Assembly (NCBI RefSeq): GCF_900105305.1
Contig: NZ_LT629765.1
Location: forward strand, 1,178,001-1,242,000
Source of the DNA: Corynebacterium timonense
Lineage (GTDB): Bacteria > Actinomycetota > Actinomycetes > Mycobacteriales > Mycobacteriaceae
Direction of reading: 5' to 3'
DNA: 64,000 nucleotides
Part shown: positions 28,869 to 40,434 of the stretch, piece after piece
How positions within the stretch are numbered: position 1 is the first letter of the stretch
How the letters are laid out: each line of letters starts with the position of its first letter
Notes under the pieces: generated by a model
The model's input: the letters and a program-made list of their open reading frames with translations, nothing else
Databases searched by the model: none
What the model was told of the DNA's origin: nothing
Program-made: the position numbers and the translations under genes

Positions 28869-29720
28869 TCAGCCGTTTAGCTTACTCGCCGTGACAAAGC
28901 GGGCCCGACCCGTCAGGTCGTGCAGTACGGCTGGCTCTGCGAAGCGGCCCGCCGCTCGCACGGCCTCACACACCGCGCGCGAGGTGGTGTCGTCGTGCTC
29001 TATCCCCACGCTCCCGCCGGGGGAAAGGAGACGGGCGGCGACGGGCACGAGCCCGCGGATCGCGTCCATCCCCTCGGCGCCGGAAAAGACCGCCTCAGCG
29101 GGGTCGAAGTACACCTCCGGGGCAAGGTCGGGGTCCTCGGGCACATACGGCGGGTTCGCCACAACGAGGTCGATGCGGCCCGCGAGATCCTCAAGCAGCT
29201 CCGGGTCCGTCATGTCCCCCGCCAGCACGCTTATCGACGCCCCATTCGCCGCCGCGTTCTCCCGCGCGTAGCCGCGGGCCGTCGCGGAGCGCTCCACCGC
29301 GATGACACGGGCGTCCGGGCGGGCGCGCGCGATAAAGATCGCCAGCGCGCCCGAACCCGTGCCCAGGTCCACCACCAGCGGGTCCTCGGTATCGGCCAGC
29401 GCGTCCACCGCCCACTGCGCCAGCACCTCCGTTTCCGGGCGCGGGATGAACACCCCCGGGCCAACCGCGAGCTCCAGCGGGCCGAACTGCGCGCTGCCTG
29501 TGATGTGTTGCAGCGGCTCCCGCGCCGCGCGGCGGGCAATCGCGTCCGCGTAATCGCGGGCAAACCCTGCCGGCGCGTCGGTGAAGGAGAGGTACAGGGG
29601 CGGGACGTCGAGAAGCGACGCGGCGATAAGGCGTGCGTCGACCTCGGGCGTGGGCACGCCCGCGTCCCCCAGGGTGCGGGAGGCGCGGGCGATCACGTCG
29701 CGCAGGCTACTCGGCTTCAA
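28869..29720 (-). CDS. prmC: Release factor glutamine methyltransferase PrmC (HemK)
   Basis: 283 aa. Helical N-terminal domain, then the SAM-binding motif [16 protein letters not shown] and the catalytic [11 protein letters not shown] (NPPY). It methylates the Gln of the GGQ motif in release factors. It overlaps the end of prfA by 14 bases, linking enzyme and substrate genes. Confidence 0.95.
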   Translation of the reverse strand: MKPSSLRDVIARASRTLGDAGVPTPEVDARLIAASLLDVPPLYLSFTDAPAGFARDYADAIARRAAREPLQHITGSAQFGPLELAVGPGVFIPRPETEVLAQWAVDALADTEDPLVVDLGTGSGALAIFIARARPDARVIAVERSATARGYARENAAANGASISVLAGDMTDPELLEDLAGRIDLVVANPPYVPEDPDLAPEVYFDPAEAVFSGAEGMDAIRGLVPVAARLLSPGGSVGIEHDDTTSRAVCEAVRAAGRFAEPAVLHDLTGRARFVTASKLNG

Positions 29721-30801
29721 GGCGCTCCTGGCGCTCGTGATTCTGGAGGGCTGTGATGAGCTCGTCCATGTTCCCGTCGAGCACGGAGTCGAGGTTGTTG
29801 GCCTTGTAGTTGATGCGGTGGTCCGAGATACGGTTTTCCGGCCAGTTGTAGGTGCGGATGCGCTCGGAGCGGTCCATCGTGCGCACCTGGGAGGCGCGAC
29901 CCTGCGCGGCCTCCTCCTCCGCCTTCTCTCGCTCGATCTGGTCCAAACGCGCCTGCAGCACCTGCATGGCGCGGGCGCGGTTCTGGATCTGCGAGCGCTC
30001 GTTTTGGCAGGTCACCACGATGTTCGTGGGCAGGTGGGTGATGCGCACGGCCGAGTCGGTCGTGTTCACGCCCTGGCCGCCCTTGCCAGAGGAGCGGTAG
30101 ACGTCGATGCGCAGGTCCTTCTCGTCGATCTCCACGGAGCCGACCTCCTCCGGCTCCGGGTAGACGAGCACGCCCGCGGCAGAGGTCTGGATGCGCCCCT
30201 GCGACTCAGTCACCGGGATGCGCTGGACGCGGTGCACGCCGCCTTCGAACTTCAGCTTGCTCCACGCCCCGTCGCGCGAGGGGTTCTTGGACTTAATGGC
30301 CACCGTCATGTCCTTCGCCCCGCCCAGGTCGGACTCGGCAAGATCGAGGACGTCCCAGGTCAAGCCGTTCTTTTCGCAGTACTTCTGGTACATGCGGGCG
30401 AGGTCGCCGGCGAACAGGGCCGCCTCCTCGCCGCCCGCGCCGGCCTTGATCTCCATGATGATGTCGTCCCCGTCGTGCTCGTCGCGCGGGGCGAGCAGGT
30501 CGGCCAGCTCCTCCTCCAGGCGGACAATCTCGCCCTCGAGGCGGGAAGCCTCCTCGGCGAAGTCCTTGTCCTCCGCGGCCATCTCGGCGGCGGCCTCGTG
30601 GTCCTCGCGGGCCTGCACCAACTCGTCGTTGACCTTGATGATCGGCTGCAGCTCCGCGTAGCGCTTCGAGAGCTTGCGGAAGCGCTCTTGGTCCCCCGCG
30701 ATGTCCGGGTCGCCCATCTGGGCCTGGATGCCCTGGTACTCGGAGACGTAGTCGTCGACTAGCGAGACGTGCGAAGCGCCTTCGCTCGTGCCCTTGGCCA
30801 T
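29707..30801 (-). CDS. prfA: Peptide chain release factor 1
   Basis: 364 aa. GGQ motif in [20 protein letters not shown]. The domain before it carries [14 protein letters not shown], and the C-terminus ends in the usual helical tail. RF1 recognises UAA/UAG. ATG 30801 overlaps the rho stop by one base (TAATG), so it is coupled to rho. Confidence 0.96.
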   Translation of the reverse strand: MAKGTSEGASHVSLVDDYVSEYQGIQAQMGDPDIAGDQERFRKLSKRYAELQPIIKVNDELVQAREDHEAAAEMAAEDKDFAEEASRLEGEIVRLEEELADLLAPRDEHDGDDIIMEIKAGAGGEEAALFAGDLARMYQKYCEKNGLTWDVLDLAESDLGGAKDMTVAIKSKNPSRDGAWSKLKFEGGVHRVQRIPVTESQGRIQTSAAGVLVYPEPEEVGSVEIDEKDLRIDVYRSSGKGGQGVNTTDSAVRITHLPTNIVVTCQNERSQIQNRARAMQVLQARLDQIEREKAEEEAAQGRASQVRTMDRSERIRTYNWPENRISDHRINYKANNLDSVLDGNMDELITALQNHERQERLEAE

Positions 30802-32702
30802 TAGATGTACTCCTCCTCCGACTGGGCCGCCGCCATCGGCGCGGACTGCGCGACGCCCATGAGGAACTCGCCGTTGGACTTCGTCTTCTTCAGCTGCTTG
30901 ATCAGCATGTCGATCGACTGCTGCGGGTCGAGCGCGGACAGGACGCGGCGCAGCTTGTGCATGACGCGCGCCTCCTCCGGGCTCATGAGCAGCTCGTCCT
31001 TGCGGGTGCCCGAGGGGTTCACGTCCACGGCCGGGAAGACGCGGCGCTCCGCGATCTTGCGGTCCAGCTTCAGCTCAGCGTTGCCGGTGCCCTTGAACTC
31101 CTCGAAGATGACCGTGTCGCCCGCGGAGCCCGTCTCCACCATCGCGGTGGCGATGATCGTCAGCGAACCGCCCTCCTCAATGTTGCGGGCGGCGCCCAAG
31201 AAGCGCTTCGGCGGGTAGAGCGCGTTCGAGTCCACGCCGCCGGAAAGGATGCGCCCGGAGGCCGGCGAGGAGTTGTTGTAGGCGCGGCCGAGGCGCGTGA
31301 TCGAGTCGAGCAGGACCACCACGTCCTGGCCCATCTCCACCAGGCGCTTCGCTCGCTCGATCGCGAGCTCCGCCACGGCGGTGTGCTCGCTCGGCGGGCG
31401 GTCAAAGGTGGAGGCGATGACCTCACCCTTGACGCTGCGCTGCATGTCGGTAACTTCCTCGGGGCGCTCGTCGACGAGGACGACCATGAGGTAGCACTCC
31501 GGGTTGTTTGTCGCGATCGCGTTCGCGATGTTCTGCAAGATGGTCGTCTTGCCCGCCTTGGGCGGGGAGACGATCAGCGCGCGCTGGCCCTTGCCGATGG
31601 GCATGACCAAGTCGATGACGCGCGTGGTCAGGATGTTCGGCTCCGTCTCCAGGCGCAGACGCCGGTTCGGGTACAGCGGCGTGAGCTTGTGGAACTCCTT
31701 GCGCTGGCGCGACTCCTCCGGGCTCATGCCGTTGACGGAATCAACCCGAACCAGCTGGTTGTAGCGCTGGCGGTTGCGCCCGGAGCCGTGGGAGTGGCCC
31801 TGCCCGTTCGCGCGCACCTGTCCGATCACGGCGTCGCCCGCACGAAGGCCGTTGGAGCGCACCAGCTTGTTGTTGACAAAGACGTCCGCGGAGTTCTGGC
31901 GGTAGCCGGTGGTGCGGATGAAGGCGGAGTTGTTGTCCACCACGTCGACAATCCCGGCAACCTCCTGCAGGTCGGCCGGGTCGACGTCCTGCTGGTTTTG
32001 GTTGTTGTTACCGCCATCGTTGTGGCCGTCGCCCCGGCCACGGTTGCGGTTGCGGCGATTGCGGCGCCCGCGGCGGTTACCGCCCTCGTTATCGTCCCGG
32101 TTTTTGTCCCGGTTTTTGTCCCGGTTGTTGTTGCGGCCACCGTTGTTGCCGTTGCCGCCGTTGCCGCCGTTGCCTGCGTCGCCCTGCTGGTCCCCTGAAC
32201 CACCATCGTGGGAGTTGTTCTGGGAATTCCCGTGGGAGTTGTCGTGCTGCTGACGGGCGCGGTTGCGGCGGGCCCGGCGGGCGGCGGAGCGCGACTCGTA
32301 GTGCTGCCCGTCGCCGTTGCCGGAAGTGCCGTCGGTGGAACCGCCGTCGTGGGAGCCGCCGTCGGACGCGTTCTGCGCGTCCCGCTGCTCGGGCTGGTCG
32401 GGCCTCCCGGACTTCTCGGACGCGTCTGGCGTGGACGCCTTCCCCGTCTTCAGCGCGGCGCCTTCCCCGTCCGCGGGTGCGGAGGCGCGGCGAGCGGAGC
32501 GCCGGCGGGGAGCGTCCTCGCCAGCCTCCGCCTTTGCGGCGTCCTTGCGCGGGACGACCCCGGTGGTGATCGCCTGGATCAGTTCGCCTTTGCGGAGCCC
32601 GGACAGCCCCTTCAGGCCCTTGTCGGCCGCAATCTTGCGCAGTTCTGGGATCTTGAGCGCAGCCAGGTTCTCGCCTGCTGCGTTGGTGCCCGATTCGGTC
32701 AC
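30801..32702 (-). CDS. rho: Transcription termination factor Rho with actinobacterial insertion
   Basis: 633 aa from GTG 32702 with AAAGGA seven bases upstream; the frame continues upstream but there is leader. N-terminal Rho_N helices ([26 protein letters not shown]) are followed by ~190 low-complexity residues rich in Asp, Gly, Asn and Arg, including [13 protein letters not shown] and [18 protein letters not shown]. Then come the OB-fold RNA-binding domain and the RecA-like motor with Walker [11 protein letters not shown], Walker [18 protein letters not shown] and C-terminal [18 protein letters not shown]. The insertion adds RNA affinity in high-GC actinobacteria. Confidence 0.96.
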   Translation of the reverse strand: MTESGTNAAGENLAALKIPELRKIAADKGLKGLSGLRKGELIQAITTGVVPRKDAAKAEAGEDAPRRRSARRASAPADGEGAALKTGKASTPDASEKSGRPDQPEQRDAQNASDGGSHDGGSTDGTSGNGDGQHYESRSAARRARRNRARQQHDNSHGNSQNNSHDGGSGDQQGDAGNGGNGGNGNNGGRNNNRDKNRDKNRDDNEGGNRRGRRNRRNRNRGRGDGHNDGGNNNQNQQDVDPADLQEVAGIVDVVDNNSAFIRTTGYRQNSADVFVNNKLVRSNGLRAGDAVIGQVRANGQGHSHGSGRNRQRYNQLVRVDSVNGMSPEESRQRKEFHKLTPLYPNRRLRLETEPNILTTRVIDLVMPIGKGQRALIVSPPKAGKTTILQNIANAIATNNPECYLMVVLVDERPEEVTDMQRSVKGEVIASTFDRPPSEHTAVAELAIERAKRLVEMGQDVVVLLDSITRLGRAYNNSSPASGRILSGGVDSNALYPPKRFLGAARNIEEGGSLTIIATAMVETGSAGDTVIFEEFKGTGNAELKLDRKIAERRVFPAVDVNPSGTRKDELLMSPEEARVMHKLRRVLSALDPQQSIDMLIKQLKKTKSNGEFLMGVAQSAPMAAAQSEEEYI

Positions 32703-33099
32703 GGATGTCCTTTCGTCGCTCGCCCGGTTCGGTCGTGCTTTTCGCAATCGTTCTGCGCGTATACGCCGGGCAGCTTTCGTGTCCAATTTCTTCGTTGTGT
32801 TGCTCGCGCGGACAGCGCCGAAGCGTTTCTCATCCGCTCGCTCCCCCGCACTCGCGCGGCGCTCAGCCCGTGTCAGCGAGCCCTGCGCGGCGCCGAAAAA
32901 AAAGGGGGTGGAACCGCAGCCCGCGCTCTCACGCCCTGCGCGGGTGCGCGGGGATCGCTCATGAAGGTTCCGTGGATGAAAATTTCCGGGTCTGAAAATC
33001 CATGAGGAAGATTCATTGGCGGCCCAGCTGACATTGTAACGCACGACGCGGGAAGAACGCATACACGGGGCGTCGACAAGCGGGGCTAGAGTAGAACAC
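32703..33099 (-). promoter_or_regulatory. Rho leader region with hairpin plus U8 tract
   Basis: This 397-bp divergent gap holds no convincing gene. On the rho strand, CCCGCGC (32944-32938) pairs with GCGCGGG (32926-32920), followed 16 bases later by eight T (32903-32896). This could be an attenuator or pause site in a rho leader about 200 bases before the start codon. On the other strand TAGAGT at 33087-33092 lies seven bases before the ligase ATG, a leaderless-type -10. Confidence 0.45.
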
Positions 33100-34887
33100 A
33101 TGCTCTCGACCATGCAGGAAGTGCCTTTTTCCGTCGGACGGATCCTCGAGTACGGCGAGACAATCCACGGTACGACGAAGGTGACGACGTGGCGCGCCGG
33201 GCAGGCCGAGGAGTCGAGCTTCGCGCAGGTCGGCGCCCGCGCTGCTGCCTTTGCTCACGCCCTCCACGACGAGCTCGGGATTGACGACGACCAGCGGGTG
33301 TCCACCCTCATGTACAACTGCGCGGAGCACCTCGAAGTGATGTTCGCCGTCGCCGCGAAGGGCGCCGTCTTTACGCCCTTAAACGTGCAGCTGCTCGAGG
33401 ACCAGATCGCCTATGTTGTCAACCACTCCGAGGCCGAGGTCATCGTGGCCGACCCGCGCCTAGCGCCGAAGCTCGGCCGGATCCTCGCCCTGTGCTCCAC
33501 GGTCCGCGCCGTCGTCTTCACCGGCGTCGAGCCGATCCAGGGCCCCGCCCGCGAGATGCCGGAACGCGTCGAGGTCTACAGCTACGAATCGCTTCTCGAC
33601 GGCCGCCCGACGATCTACGAATGGCCCCAGCTTTCGGAAAACACCGCCGCTGCCCTCGTCTACTCCACCGCGACGACCGGCGCGCCGAAGGGAGTGGCCT
33701 ACTCCCACCGCTCCATCTGGCTCGAGGCGATGAGCCTGCGCGCCACCGACTCGCTCGCGGTCAGCCACGGCGAGTCCTTCCTCTGCTGCATCCCCGTCTA
33801 CCACGTGCTCAGCTGGGGCGTGCCCTTCGCGGCCTTCCTCGTGGGGGCCCCCCTGGTGCTGCCGGATTCGGACGTGTCGGCCCCGACGCTGGCCAAGCTC
33901 ATCGCCAGCACCCACCCGCGTGTCGCGCACGGGGTGCCCACGCTGTGGATCCAGCTCATGGTCCACTACGTCCACAACCCGCCGGAGCGGATGAGCCTGA
34001 CCGAGATCTACGTCGGCGGCTCCCCTGCCCCGCCGGCGCTAATCAAGGTGTGGGAGGAGCGCTACGGCGTCGACGTCGTCCACGTCTGGGGCATGACGGA
34101 GACCTCGACCGTGGGCACGATCGCCCGCCCGCCCTCGGGCGTGTCCGGCGAGGCGCGCTGGGCGTACCGCGTTTCCCAGGGGCGTTTCGCGCCGTGGCTC
34201 GAGTACCGCGTGGTCAACGACGGCGAGGTGATGGCCGCAACCGACCGTTCCCAGGGCGAGATCCAGGTGCGCGGGAACATGGTCGCCGCCTCCTACTACC
34301 ACTCGCCGACGCAGGAGCCCGGCGAAGCAGCCAGCACGTTCCGCGGCGAGGACGTCTCTGACGCGCGCGATTTCTTTACCGCCGACGGCTGGCTGCGCAC
34401 GGGCGACGTGGGCACAGTGACCAACGACGGCTTCATGACGCTCTACGACCGCGCCCGCGACGTCATCCGCTCCGGCGGCGAGTGGATTTACTCCGCGCAA
34501 GTGGAAAACCTCATCATGGAATCCCCTGTCGTCGTCGAATGCGCCGTCATCGGCTACCCCGACCGCAAGTGGGGCGAGCGGCCCTTGGCCATCACCGTCC
34601 TCTACGAGGGCATCGAGCCCACGAAAGAAACGGCGGAGAAGCTGCGCGCGTCCCTCCAAGGCACGCTACCGAGTTGGATGGCGCCGGAGTACTGGGCCTT
34701 CGTCCAGGCGATTGATAAGACGTCGGTGGGCAAGTTTGACAAGAAAGACCTGCGCAAGCACCTGGCCAACGACAAGTACGACATCATCTCGCTGCCCGGG
34801 CCGGGCAACCGCTCGCACGGTAACCCGACCTCGCAGCAGGTGGAGGACGCCTCCGAGGAGACGCGCGGGACGAGCCCCGGGGTCTAG
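33100..34887 (+). CDS. Fatty acid-CoA ligase (acyl-activating enzyme superfamily)
   Basis: 595 aa from ATG 33100. AMP-binding motif [19 protein letters not shown] (YTSGTTG variant with STATTG), [22 protein letters not shown] and the C-terminal lysine in [15 protein letters not shown]. The length and [15 protein letters not shown] insertion fit medium/long-chain fatty acid-CoA ligases. It activates a carboxylate as adenylate and passes it to CoA; the exact acid is not known. Its stop overlaps the thrB stop by two to three bases. Confidence 0.85.
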   Translation: MLSTMQEVPFSVGRILEYGETIHGTTKVTTWRAGQAEESSFAQVGARAAAFAHALHDELGIDDDQRVSTLMYNCAEHLEVMFAVAAKGAVFTPLNVQLLEDQIAYVVNHSEAEVIVADPRLAPKLGRILALCSTVRAVVFTGVEPIQGPAREMPERVEVYSYESLLDGRPTIYEWPQLSENTAAALVYSTATTGAPKGVAYSHRSIWLEAMSLRATDSLAVSHGESFLCCIPVYHVLSWGVPFAAFLVGAPLVLPDSDVSAPTLAKLIASTHPRVAHGVPTLWIQLMVHYVHNPPERMSLTEIYVGGSPAPPALIKVWEERYGVDVVHVWGMTETSTVGTIARPPSGVSGEARWAYRVSQGRFAPWLEYRVVNDGEVMAATDRSQGEIQVRGNMVAASYYHSPTQEPGEAASTFRGEDVSDARDFFTADGWLRTGDVGTVTNDGFMTLYDRARDVIRSGGEWIYSAQVENLIMESPVVVECAVIGYPDRKWGERPLAITVLYEGIEPTKETAEKLRASLQGTLPSWMAPEYWAFVQAIDKTSVGKFDKKDLRKHLANDKYDIISLPGPGNRSHGNPTSQQVEDASEETRGTSPGV

Positions 34888-35813
34888 CTCCGAGTCAGTT
34901 CCGCCGTGACGGGCCCGGCGATCGCCAGGTCGATGACGCGCAGGCCCGCCTCGCGGGCGGAATCGAGGGTCTTCTCCGGGACCGGCTCGGTGCTGAGCAC
35001 CAGCACGGTCGGCCCGGCCCCCGACAGGAACGCGGCGTACCCGCGGTTACGTAGGTGGTTGACCCACTCCGCGGTCACCGGCAGCACGTCCGCCCGGTAG
35101 GGCTGGTGCAGGCGGTCGCGGGTGCCCTCCCACAAGAGTTCCGGGTGGTGCTGGATCGCCACCGTCATCACCGCGGCGCGCGAAACGTTGAAGCGGGCGT
35201 CGGTGTGGGTGACGTGGCTGGGCAGCACGTTGCGCACCGCGTTCGTGGAGGCGTGGAAGTCCGGCACGAGGGCGGTGGCCCGGATCGAGGGGTGGACGTC
35301 GAGACGCACTGCGCGATACGCGGGGTGCGACACCCCGTCGACGGGCACGTCGGTCCACGACACGACCGCCCCGCCGAGCACGGAGGCCGCCGCGTTGTCC
35401 GGGTGGCCCTCGAAGGCGGAGGACAGCTGGACCACGGCCTCGGTGTCGAGCGGACCGCCCGCCAGGGTGTTCGCCGCGACCACCCCGGCCACGGCGGCGG
35501 AGGCGGAGGAGCCCAGGCCGCGCGACTGGGGGATGGAGTTCGTGCACGTGACCTTGAGGCCCGGCGCCTCGACGTCGGCGGCCTTGAGCGCGGTGCGGAT
35601 CGCCTTAACCACGAGGTGGGAGGAATCGCGGGGCAGCTCGCCGGCGCCCTCGCCGAAGATCTCGATCTGAAGGCCCGAGCGGGTGACCTCGACCTCGACG
35701 GTGTCGTAGATGCCTAGGGCGAGGCCGAGGGTGTCAAAGCCGGGGCCGAGGTTGGCGGAGGAACCGGGGACGGTGACGGTGGCTTTCAAGCCCGCGGGTA
35801 GTTCGATCGCCAT
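34884..35813 (-). CDS. thrB: Homoserine kinase
   Basis: 309 aa. GHMP kinase: [21 protein letters not shown] at the start and the P-loop-like [17 protein letters not shown]. It phosphorylates homoserine in threonine synthesis. ATG 35813 follows the hom stop directly, giving the hom-thrB operon known from C. glutamicum. Confidence 0.96.
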   Translation of the reverse strand: MAIELPAGLKATVTVPGSSANLGPGFDTLGLALGIYDTVEVEVTRSGLQIEIFGEGAGELPRDSSHLVVKAIRTALKAADVEAPGLKVTCTNSIPQSRGLGSSASAAVAGVVAANTLAGGPLDTEAVVQLSSAFEGHPDNAAASVLGGAVVSWTDVPVDGVSHPAYRAVRLDVHPSIRATALVPDFHASTNAVRNVLPSHVTHTDARFNVSRAAVMTVAIQHHPELLWEGTRDRLHQPYRADVLPVTAEWVNHLRNRGYAAFLSGAGPTVLVLSTEPVPEKTLDSAREAGLRVIDLAIAGPVTAELTRS

Positions 35814-37166
35814 TTACGCGTCCAGACGGATCACGGAGTTCACGGACCGCACGTCGTCGTGTTTCGCCAGGGTGTCCACGATCACCTGGAGGTCTTTCTC
35901 CCGCGCCTGGTGGGTGACCACGATGAGGTGAGCCTCGTCGCCCGACTCCTCCTGACGCACCGCGGACAGGGACACGCCCGCGTCGGCGAAGGTGCGCGCG
36001 AGGTCCGCGAGAACGCCCACGCGGTCGTTGACCGTCATGTTGATGTGGTAGCGGGTGCTCACTTCGCCGAAGTCGACGACCGGGTAGTCGGCGTACGGGT
36101 TGTCGGCGGGCGCGCGCCCGCCGTGGACCTTGTTGCGGGCCGCGCCGACGAGGTCGCCGAGTACCGCAGAGGCGGTCGGGGCGCCTCCGGCGCCGTTGCC
36201 GTAGAACATCAAACGCCCGGCGGCCTCGGCCTCGACGAAGATGGCGTTGTAGGACTTGTCCACGGCGGCAAGCGGGTGCTCGTTGGGCACGAGAGTCGGG
36301 TGCACCCGGGCGTTGACGCCGACGGTGGCGCCGTTGTCGTCGGTCAGCCGCTCGCAGATGGCGAGGAGCTTGATCGTCTCGTCCGACTTCTTCGCCGCCT
36401 CAATGTCGGCCGGGGTGATCTGGGTGATGCCCTCGCAGTGCACGTCGCCGTACGTGACACGGGTGTGGAAGCCCATCGAGGCGAGGATGGCGGCCTTGGA
36501 GGCCGCGTCGTGGCCCTCGACGTCCGCGGTCGGGTCCGCCTCGGCGTAACCCAGCCGCGTCGCCTCGGCGAGGGCGTCCTCGTAGCTCATGCCCGTGGTG
36601 GTCATCGCGTCGAGGATGTAGTTCGTCGTGCCGTTGACGATGCCGGAGATGCGCTGGACCTGGTCGCCGGCCAGGGAACGGCGCAGCATACCCACGACGG
36701 GGATCGCGGCGGCGACGGCGGCCTCATAGTAGAGGTCCACGCCGGCCTCGTTGGCTGCCTGCGAGAGCTCGTCGGCGTGCGCAGCGACGAGAGCCTTGTT
36801 GGCCGTCACCACAGATTTTCCGTTCTTCAGGGACTCCAGGACCAGCTCGCGCGGGTAGTCGATGCCACCGATGAGCTCGACGACAACGTCGACGTCGTCG
36901 CGGGTGATGAGGCTGCGGGCGTCGTCAGTCAGCGTGAGGCCCTGCACCTCGGGGGCATCCTTGTGTTTGTCCAGGTTGGACACTGCGACCCCGCGCACCT
37001 CGATCCGCCCGCCGATGCGCTGCTCCAGGTTGTCGGAGAATTCGCCGAGCAGGCGCAGGACCTCGGTGCCGACGGTGCCCTTTCCAAGGATGGCCACGCC
37101 TACGGCACCGCCCACTCCCTTGCCCGGGTAGTTCCCGTTGCGGTTTTCGGCATGTGTCGTCGTCAT
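35814..37166 (-). CDS. hom: Homoserine dehydrogenase
   Basis: 450 aa from ATG 37166. NAD(P)-binding VGVAILGKGTVGTEVLRLL, VVTANKALVAAH, the signature GIVNGTTNYILDAM, and a C-terminal ACT domain (NDRVGVLADLARTFADAGV), the site of threonine feedback in corynebacteria. It reduces aspartate semialdehyde to homoserine. The 127-bp gap to lysA probably contains its own promoter. Confidence 0.97.
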   Translation of the reverse strand: MTTTHAENRNGNYPGKGVGGAVGVAILGKGTVGTEVLRLLGEFSDNLEQRIGGRIEVRGVAVSNLDKHKDAPEVQGLTLTDDARSLITRDDVDVVVELIGGIDYPRELVLESLKNGKSVVTANKALVAAHADELSQAANEAGVDLYYEAAVAAAIPVVGMLRRSLAGDQVQRISGIVNGTTNYILDAMTTTGMSYEDALAEATRLGYAEADPTADVEGHDAASKAAILASMGFHTRVTYGDVHCEGITQITPADIEAAKKSDETIKLLAICERLTDDNGATVGVNARVHPTLVPNEHPLAAVDKSYNAIFVEAEAAGRLMFYGNGAGGAPTASAVLGDLVGAARNKVHGGRAPADNPYADYPVVDFGEVSTRYHINMTVNDRVGVLADLARTFADAGVSLSAVRQEESGDEAHLIVVTHQAREKDLQVIVDTLAKHDDVRSVNSVIRLDA

Positions 37167-37236
37167 GTTCCTCGCGTTCTCCTGTCCTGCCCCTCACGCG
37201 CTGAACGCGCTGGGGCCTGGCTGGTAATGGCTATCA

Positions 37237-37262
37237 GTACACCTAACAAAAAAGTAGTGTAC
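37237..37262. terminator. Inverted repeat between lysA and hom
   Basis: GTACAC (37237-37242) and GTGTAC (37257-37262) flank an A-rich loop. In the minus (gene) direction the loop carries six T. It may end argS-lysA transcripts or act as an operator ahead of hom; the sequence does not decide. Confidence 0.4.
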
Positions 37263-37293
37263 CGCTTAGTCTATATCTCGCACGCTCGGACTT

Positions 37294-38631
37294 CTAGTAC
37301 TCGCGGGCGAGGATGTCCTCCACGCTCTCGCGCCGCACCATGGGGGTGATGTGTCCGTTGCGCACGGACACGACCGCCGGGCGGCCGAACGAGTTGTAAT
37401 TCGACGACATGGAGTAGCAGTAGGCTCCGGTCGCGGCGAGCGCGACCAGGTCGCCGGAGGTGATGTCCGCGGGCCACGAGGCCTCGGCGACGAGGATGTC
37501 GCCGGATTCGCAGTGCGAGCCGACCAGCCGCGTGTCCACTGGGGCCCCGTCGAGGAAGCGGTTGACCACGCGGGCGTCATACTCCGACGCGTAGAGCGCC
37601 GGGCGGATGTTGTCGCTCATCCCGCCGTCGACGGCGATGTAGCGGCGCGTGTCCGTATACGAGGTGTGTACGTCCTTGATCGTGCCCGCGGTGTAGACAG
37701 TCACCGTCGACGGGCCCGCGATGGCCCGGCCCGGCTCGACCAGCACGGTCGGCGCGGGGATCTCTAGGTCGGCGGCGACGTCGTCGACCTCGCGCAGAAG
37801 GTCGGCGGCCACGGTGGTGACGTCGAGCGGCGCCTCGTCGGGCGTGTAGGCGATACCGTAGCCGCCGCCCAGGTCCAAGTACGTCAGCGCGACGCCGCGC
37901 TCCTGCCAGATCTGACGGTACAGGTTGAGCACGCGCTCGGCCGCGAGCTTGAAGCCCTCGGCGTCGAAGACCTGCGAGCCGACGTGGCAGTGCAGACCGG
38001 ACAGCGAAAGATGCTCGGCCTCGAGCGCGTTCACTGCGGCGCGAAAGGCCGAGCCGGAGGCCAGCGAGAGGCCGAACTTCTGGTCCTCGTGGCTCGTGGC
38101 AACGAACTCGTGGGTGTGCGCGTCGACGCCGGGCTTGACGCGCACGAAGACCTCCTGGACGCGGCCGAGCTGGCCCGCCAGCTCGTTGAGCTCGGCAAGC
38201 TCCTGGTGGGAGTCGATGACGACGTGGCCGACCCCGGCCTCCAAGCACAGGCGCAGGTAGCTGGCCGCCTTGTTGTTGCCGTGCGCGGTGACGCGGTCGG
38301 CCGGAAAGCCGGCGGCCAACGCGATGCGCAGCTCGTTTTCGCTGGCCACGTCGAGCGCCAGCCCCTCCTCGTCGACCCATGCAGCGATCCGCCGTGTGAG
38401 GAAGGCCTTGGAGGCGTAGTGCACGTTGTGTGCTCCGCCGAAGGCGCGCGCCATGTCGCGGCAGCGGGAGCGGAAGTCGTCCTCGTCGACCACCATGACG
38501 GGCGTGCCGTACTCCTCCGCAATCTCGGTCAGCGGCACCCCGCCGATGGTGACCACGCCGTCTTCCTGCCGCGCCGCCCCGCGCGGCCAGACGTGGGCAG
38601 GTAGGTCGTTGAAGCTGTCGGTTGCGGCCAC
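37294..38631 (-). CDS. lysA: Diaminopimelate decarboxylase
   Basis: 445 aa. Fold-type III PLP enzyme: lysine in [44 protein letters not shown] and [11 protein letters not shown] with the C-terminal substrate residues. It makes lysine from meso-DAP. It begins five bases after the argS stop (argS-lysA operon as in C. glutamicum). Confidence 0.97.
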   Translation of the reverse strand: MAATDSFNDLPAHVWPRGAARQEDGVVTIGGVPLTEIAEEYGTPVMVVDEDDFRSRCRDMARAFGGAHNVHYASKAFLTRRIAAWVDEEGLALDVASENELRIALAAGFPADRVTAHGNNKAASYLRLCLEAGVGHVVIDSHQELAELNELAGQLGRVQEVFVRVKPGVDAHTHEFVATSHEDQKFGLSLASGSAFRAAVNALEAEHLSLSGLHCHVGSQVFDAEGFKLAAERVLNLYRQIWQERGVALTYLDLGGGYGIAYTPDEAPLDVTTVAADLLREVDDVAADLEIPAPTVLVEPGRAIAGPSTVTVYTAGTIKDVHTSYTDTRRYIAVDGGMSDNIRPALYASEYDARVVNRFLDGAPVDTRLVGSHCESGDILVAEASWPADITSGDLVALAATGAYCYSMSSNYNSFGRPAVVSVRNGHITPMVRRESVEDILAREY

Positions 38632-38636
38632 GAGCG

Positions 38637-40289
38637 CTACATCCTCTCCGGCGCGGTGACGCCGACGAGGCGCAGCGCGTTCGCCAGCACGTGGCGCGTG
38701 GCGGTGGCCAGAGCGAGGCGCGCGGCGTGGATCGGCTCCGGATCCTCGCCCGCCTTGGGCAGGATCTGGCAGGCGTCGTAGAACTTGTGGAAGGAGCTGG
38801 CCAGCTCCTCGGCGTAGCGGGCGATGCGGTGCGGCTCGCGCAGTTCGGCGGCGGCTCGGACAACCGCCGGGAACTCGCCGAGGGTGCGGATGAGGTCGCC
38901 CTCCTTCTCATGCGACAGCAGCGCGACGTCGGCCCCGGCGTGGTCAACCCCCGCCTCGGCCGCTTTGCGCTGGAGAGAGCGCAGGCGCGCGTGCCCGTAC
39001 TGCACGTAATAAACGGGGTTGTCCGAGGACTGCTTCGTCCACAGGTCGAGGTCGATGTCGAGGGTCTGGTCCGCCGACGAACGCACGAGCGCGTAGCGCG
39101 CGCCGTCGACACCGATGGCGTCGACGAGGTCGTCGAGGGTGATGATCGTCCCGGCGCGCTTGGACATCTTCACCGGTTTGCCGTCGCGCACGAGGTTGAC
39201 CATCTGCCCGATGAGCACCTCGACGGTCTCCGGGTCGTAGCCGAGCGCCTGCGCCGCCGCGCGCAGACGCGCGATGTAGCCGTGGTGGTCGGCGCCGAGC
39301 ATGTAAATGGCCAGGGTGTGGCTGCGCTCGAACTTGTCCGCCACGTAGGCGATGTCGCCGGCGATGTAGGCGGCGTCGCCGTCGGACTTGATCACCACCC
39401 GGTCCTTGTCGTCGCCGAAGTCGGTGGAGCGCAGCCACCACGCGCCCTCGGACTCGTAGAGGGTGCCGTTGTCCTTGAGCGTCTGGATGGCCGCGTCCAC
39501 GGCCCCCGATTCGAACAGGGAGTTTTCGTGGAAGTAGACGTCGAAGTCCACGCCGAACTCGTGCAGCGACTGCTTGATGTGGGCGAACATCATGTCCACG
39601 CCCTCGGCGCGGAAGAGTTCCTGCACGTCGGCGGGCTCGCCAGCGAGGGCATCGGGATGCTTGTCGACGACCCGCGCGGCGATCTCCGCAATGTAGTCAC
39701 CGCCGTAGCCGTCGTCCGGGGTTGGCTCGCCCTTCGCCGCGGCCACCAGCGAGCGGGCGAAGCGGTCGATCTGCCCGCCGTGGTCGTTGAAGTAGTACTC
39801 GCGCGTGACCTGGGCACCGGAGGCCTCGAGCACGCGGCCGAGGGAGTCGCCGACGGCGGCCCACCGGGTCCCGCCCAGGTGGATCGGCCCGGTGGGGTTG
39901 GCGGAGACGAACTCGAGGTTGATCTTGTGGTCCGCATACGCGGCGGAGCGCCCGTAGTCGGCGCCCGCGGTGAGGATGTCGCTGACGATCTTGCCCTGGG
40001 CGCCGGTGGCCAGGCGTAGGTTGATAAAGCCGGGGCCAGCAGCCTCGGCGGTAGCGATGTCAGGGTCGGCCGAGAGGGCGTCGACAAGCCAGCCAGCGAG
40101 CTCGCGCGGGTTGGCGCCAGCCTTTTTGGCGACCTGGAGGGCGATGTTGGTGGCGTAATCGCCGTGCTCCGGGTTGCGCGGGCGCTCGACGGTAACCGTG
40201 TCGGGGACAACGGTGGCGTCGAGCTCGTGGGCCGTGAGAACATCGGTGGTGGCCCTCTTGATCGTGGCGGCAAGGTCTGCTGGCGTCAT
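38637..40289 (-). CDS. argS: Arginyl-tRNA synthetase
   Basis: 550 aa, class Ia. N-terminal Arg-tRNA additional domain, HIGH-like motif in [19 protein letters not shown] and KMSKS-like [14 protein letters not shown]-terminal DALR anticodon-binding domain ending in VTAPERM. First gene of argS-lysA. See the promoter just upstream. Confidence 0.97.
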   Translation of the reverse strand: MTPADLAATIKRATTDVLTAHELDATVVPDTVTVERPRNPEHGDYATNIALQVAKKAGANPRELAGWLVDALSADPDIATAEAAGPGFINLRLATGAQGKIVSDILTAGADYGRSAAYADHKINLEFVSANPTGPIHLGGTRWAAVGDSLGRVLEASGAQVTREYYFNDHGGQIDRFARSLVAAAKGEPTPDDGYGGDYIAEIAARVVDKHPDALAGEPADVQELFRAEGVDMMFAHIKQSLHEFGVDFDVYFHENSLFESGAVDAAIQTLKDNGTLYESEGAWWLRSTDFGDDKDRVVIKSDGDAAYIAGDIAYVADKFERSHTLAIYMLGADHHGYIARLRAAAQALGYDPETVEVLIGQMVNLVRDGKPVKMSKRAGTIITLDDLVDAIGVDGARYALVRSSADQTLDIDLDLWTKQSSDNPVYYVQYGHARLRSLQRKAAEAGVDHAGADVALLSHEKEGDLIRTLGEFPAVVRAAAELREPHRIARYAEELASSFHKFYDACQILPKAGEDPEPIHAARLALATATRHVLANALRLVGVTAPERM

Positions 40290-40297
40290 GGGCTAAC

Positions 40298-40303
40298 AGT
40301 GTA
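40298..40303 (-). promoter_or_regulatory. -10 element of a probably leaderless argS-lysA promoter
   Basis: TACACT on the minus strand ends eight bases before the argS ATG (40289), so transcription would begin at or next to the start codon. Leaderless mRNAs are common in corynebacteria. No good -35 is seen. Confidence 0.45.
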
Positions 40304-40434
40304 ATTGAGGCAGCGTACATCCTCTCTGTCGGGCCGCAGGCTCATAATTGTGGCGGATTCCGCCCCGCGCGCCGCGTCGGAAACGTACCATCTATCTGTC
40401 CACCATCCACCTGAGAAAACAAAAGGAAACACCC

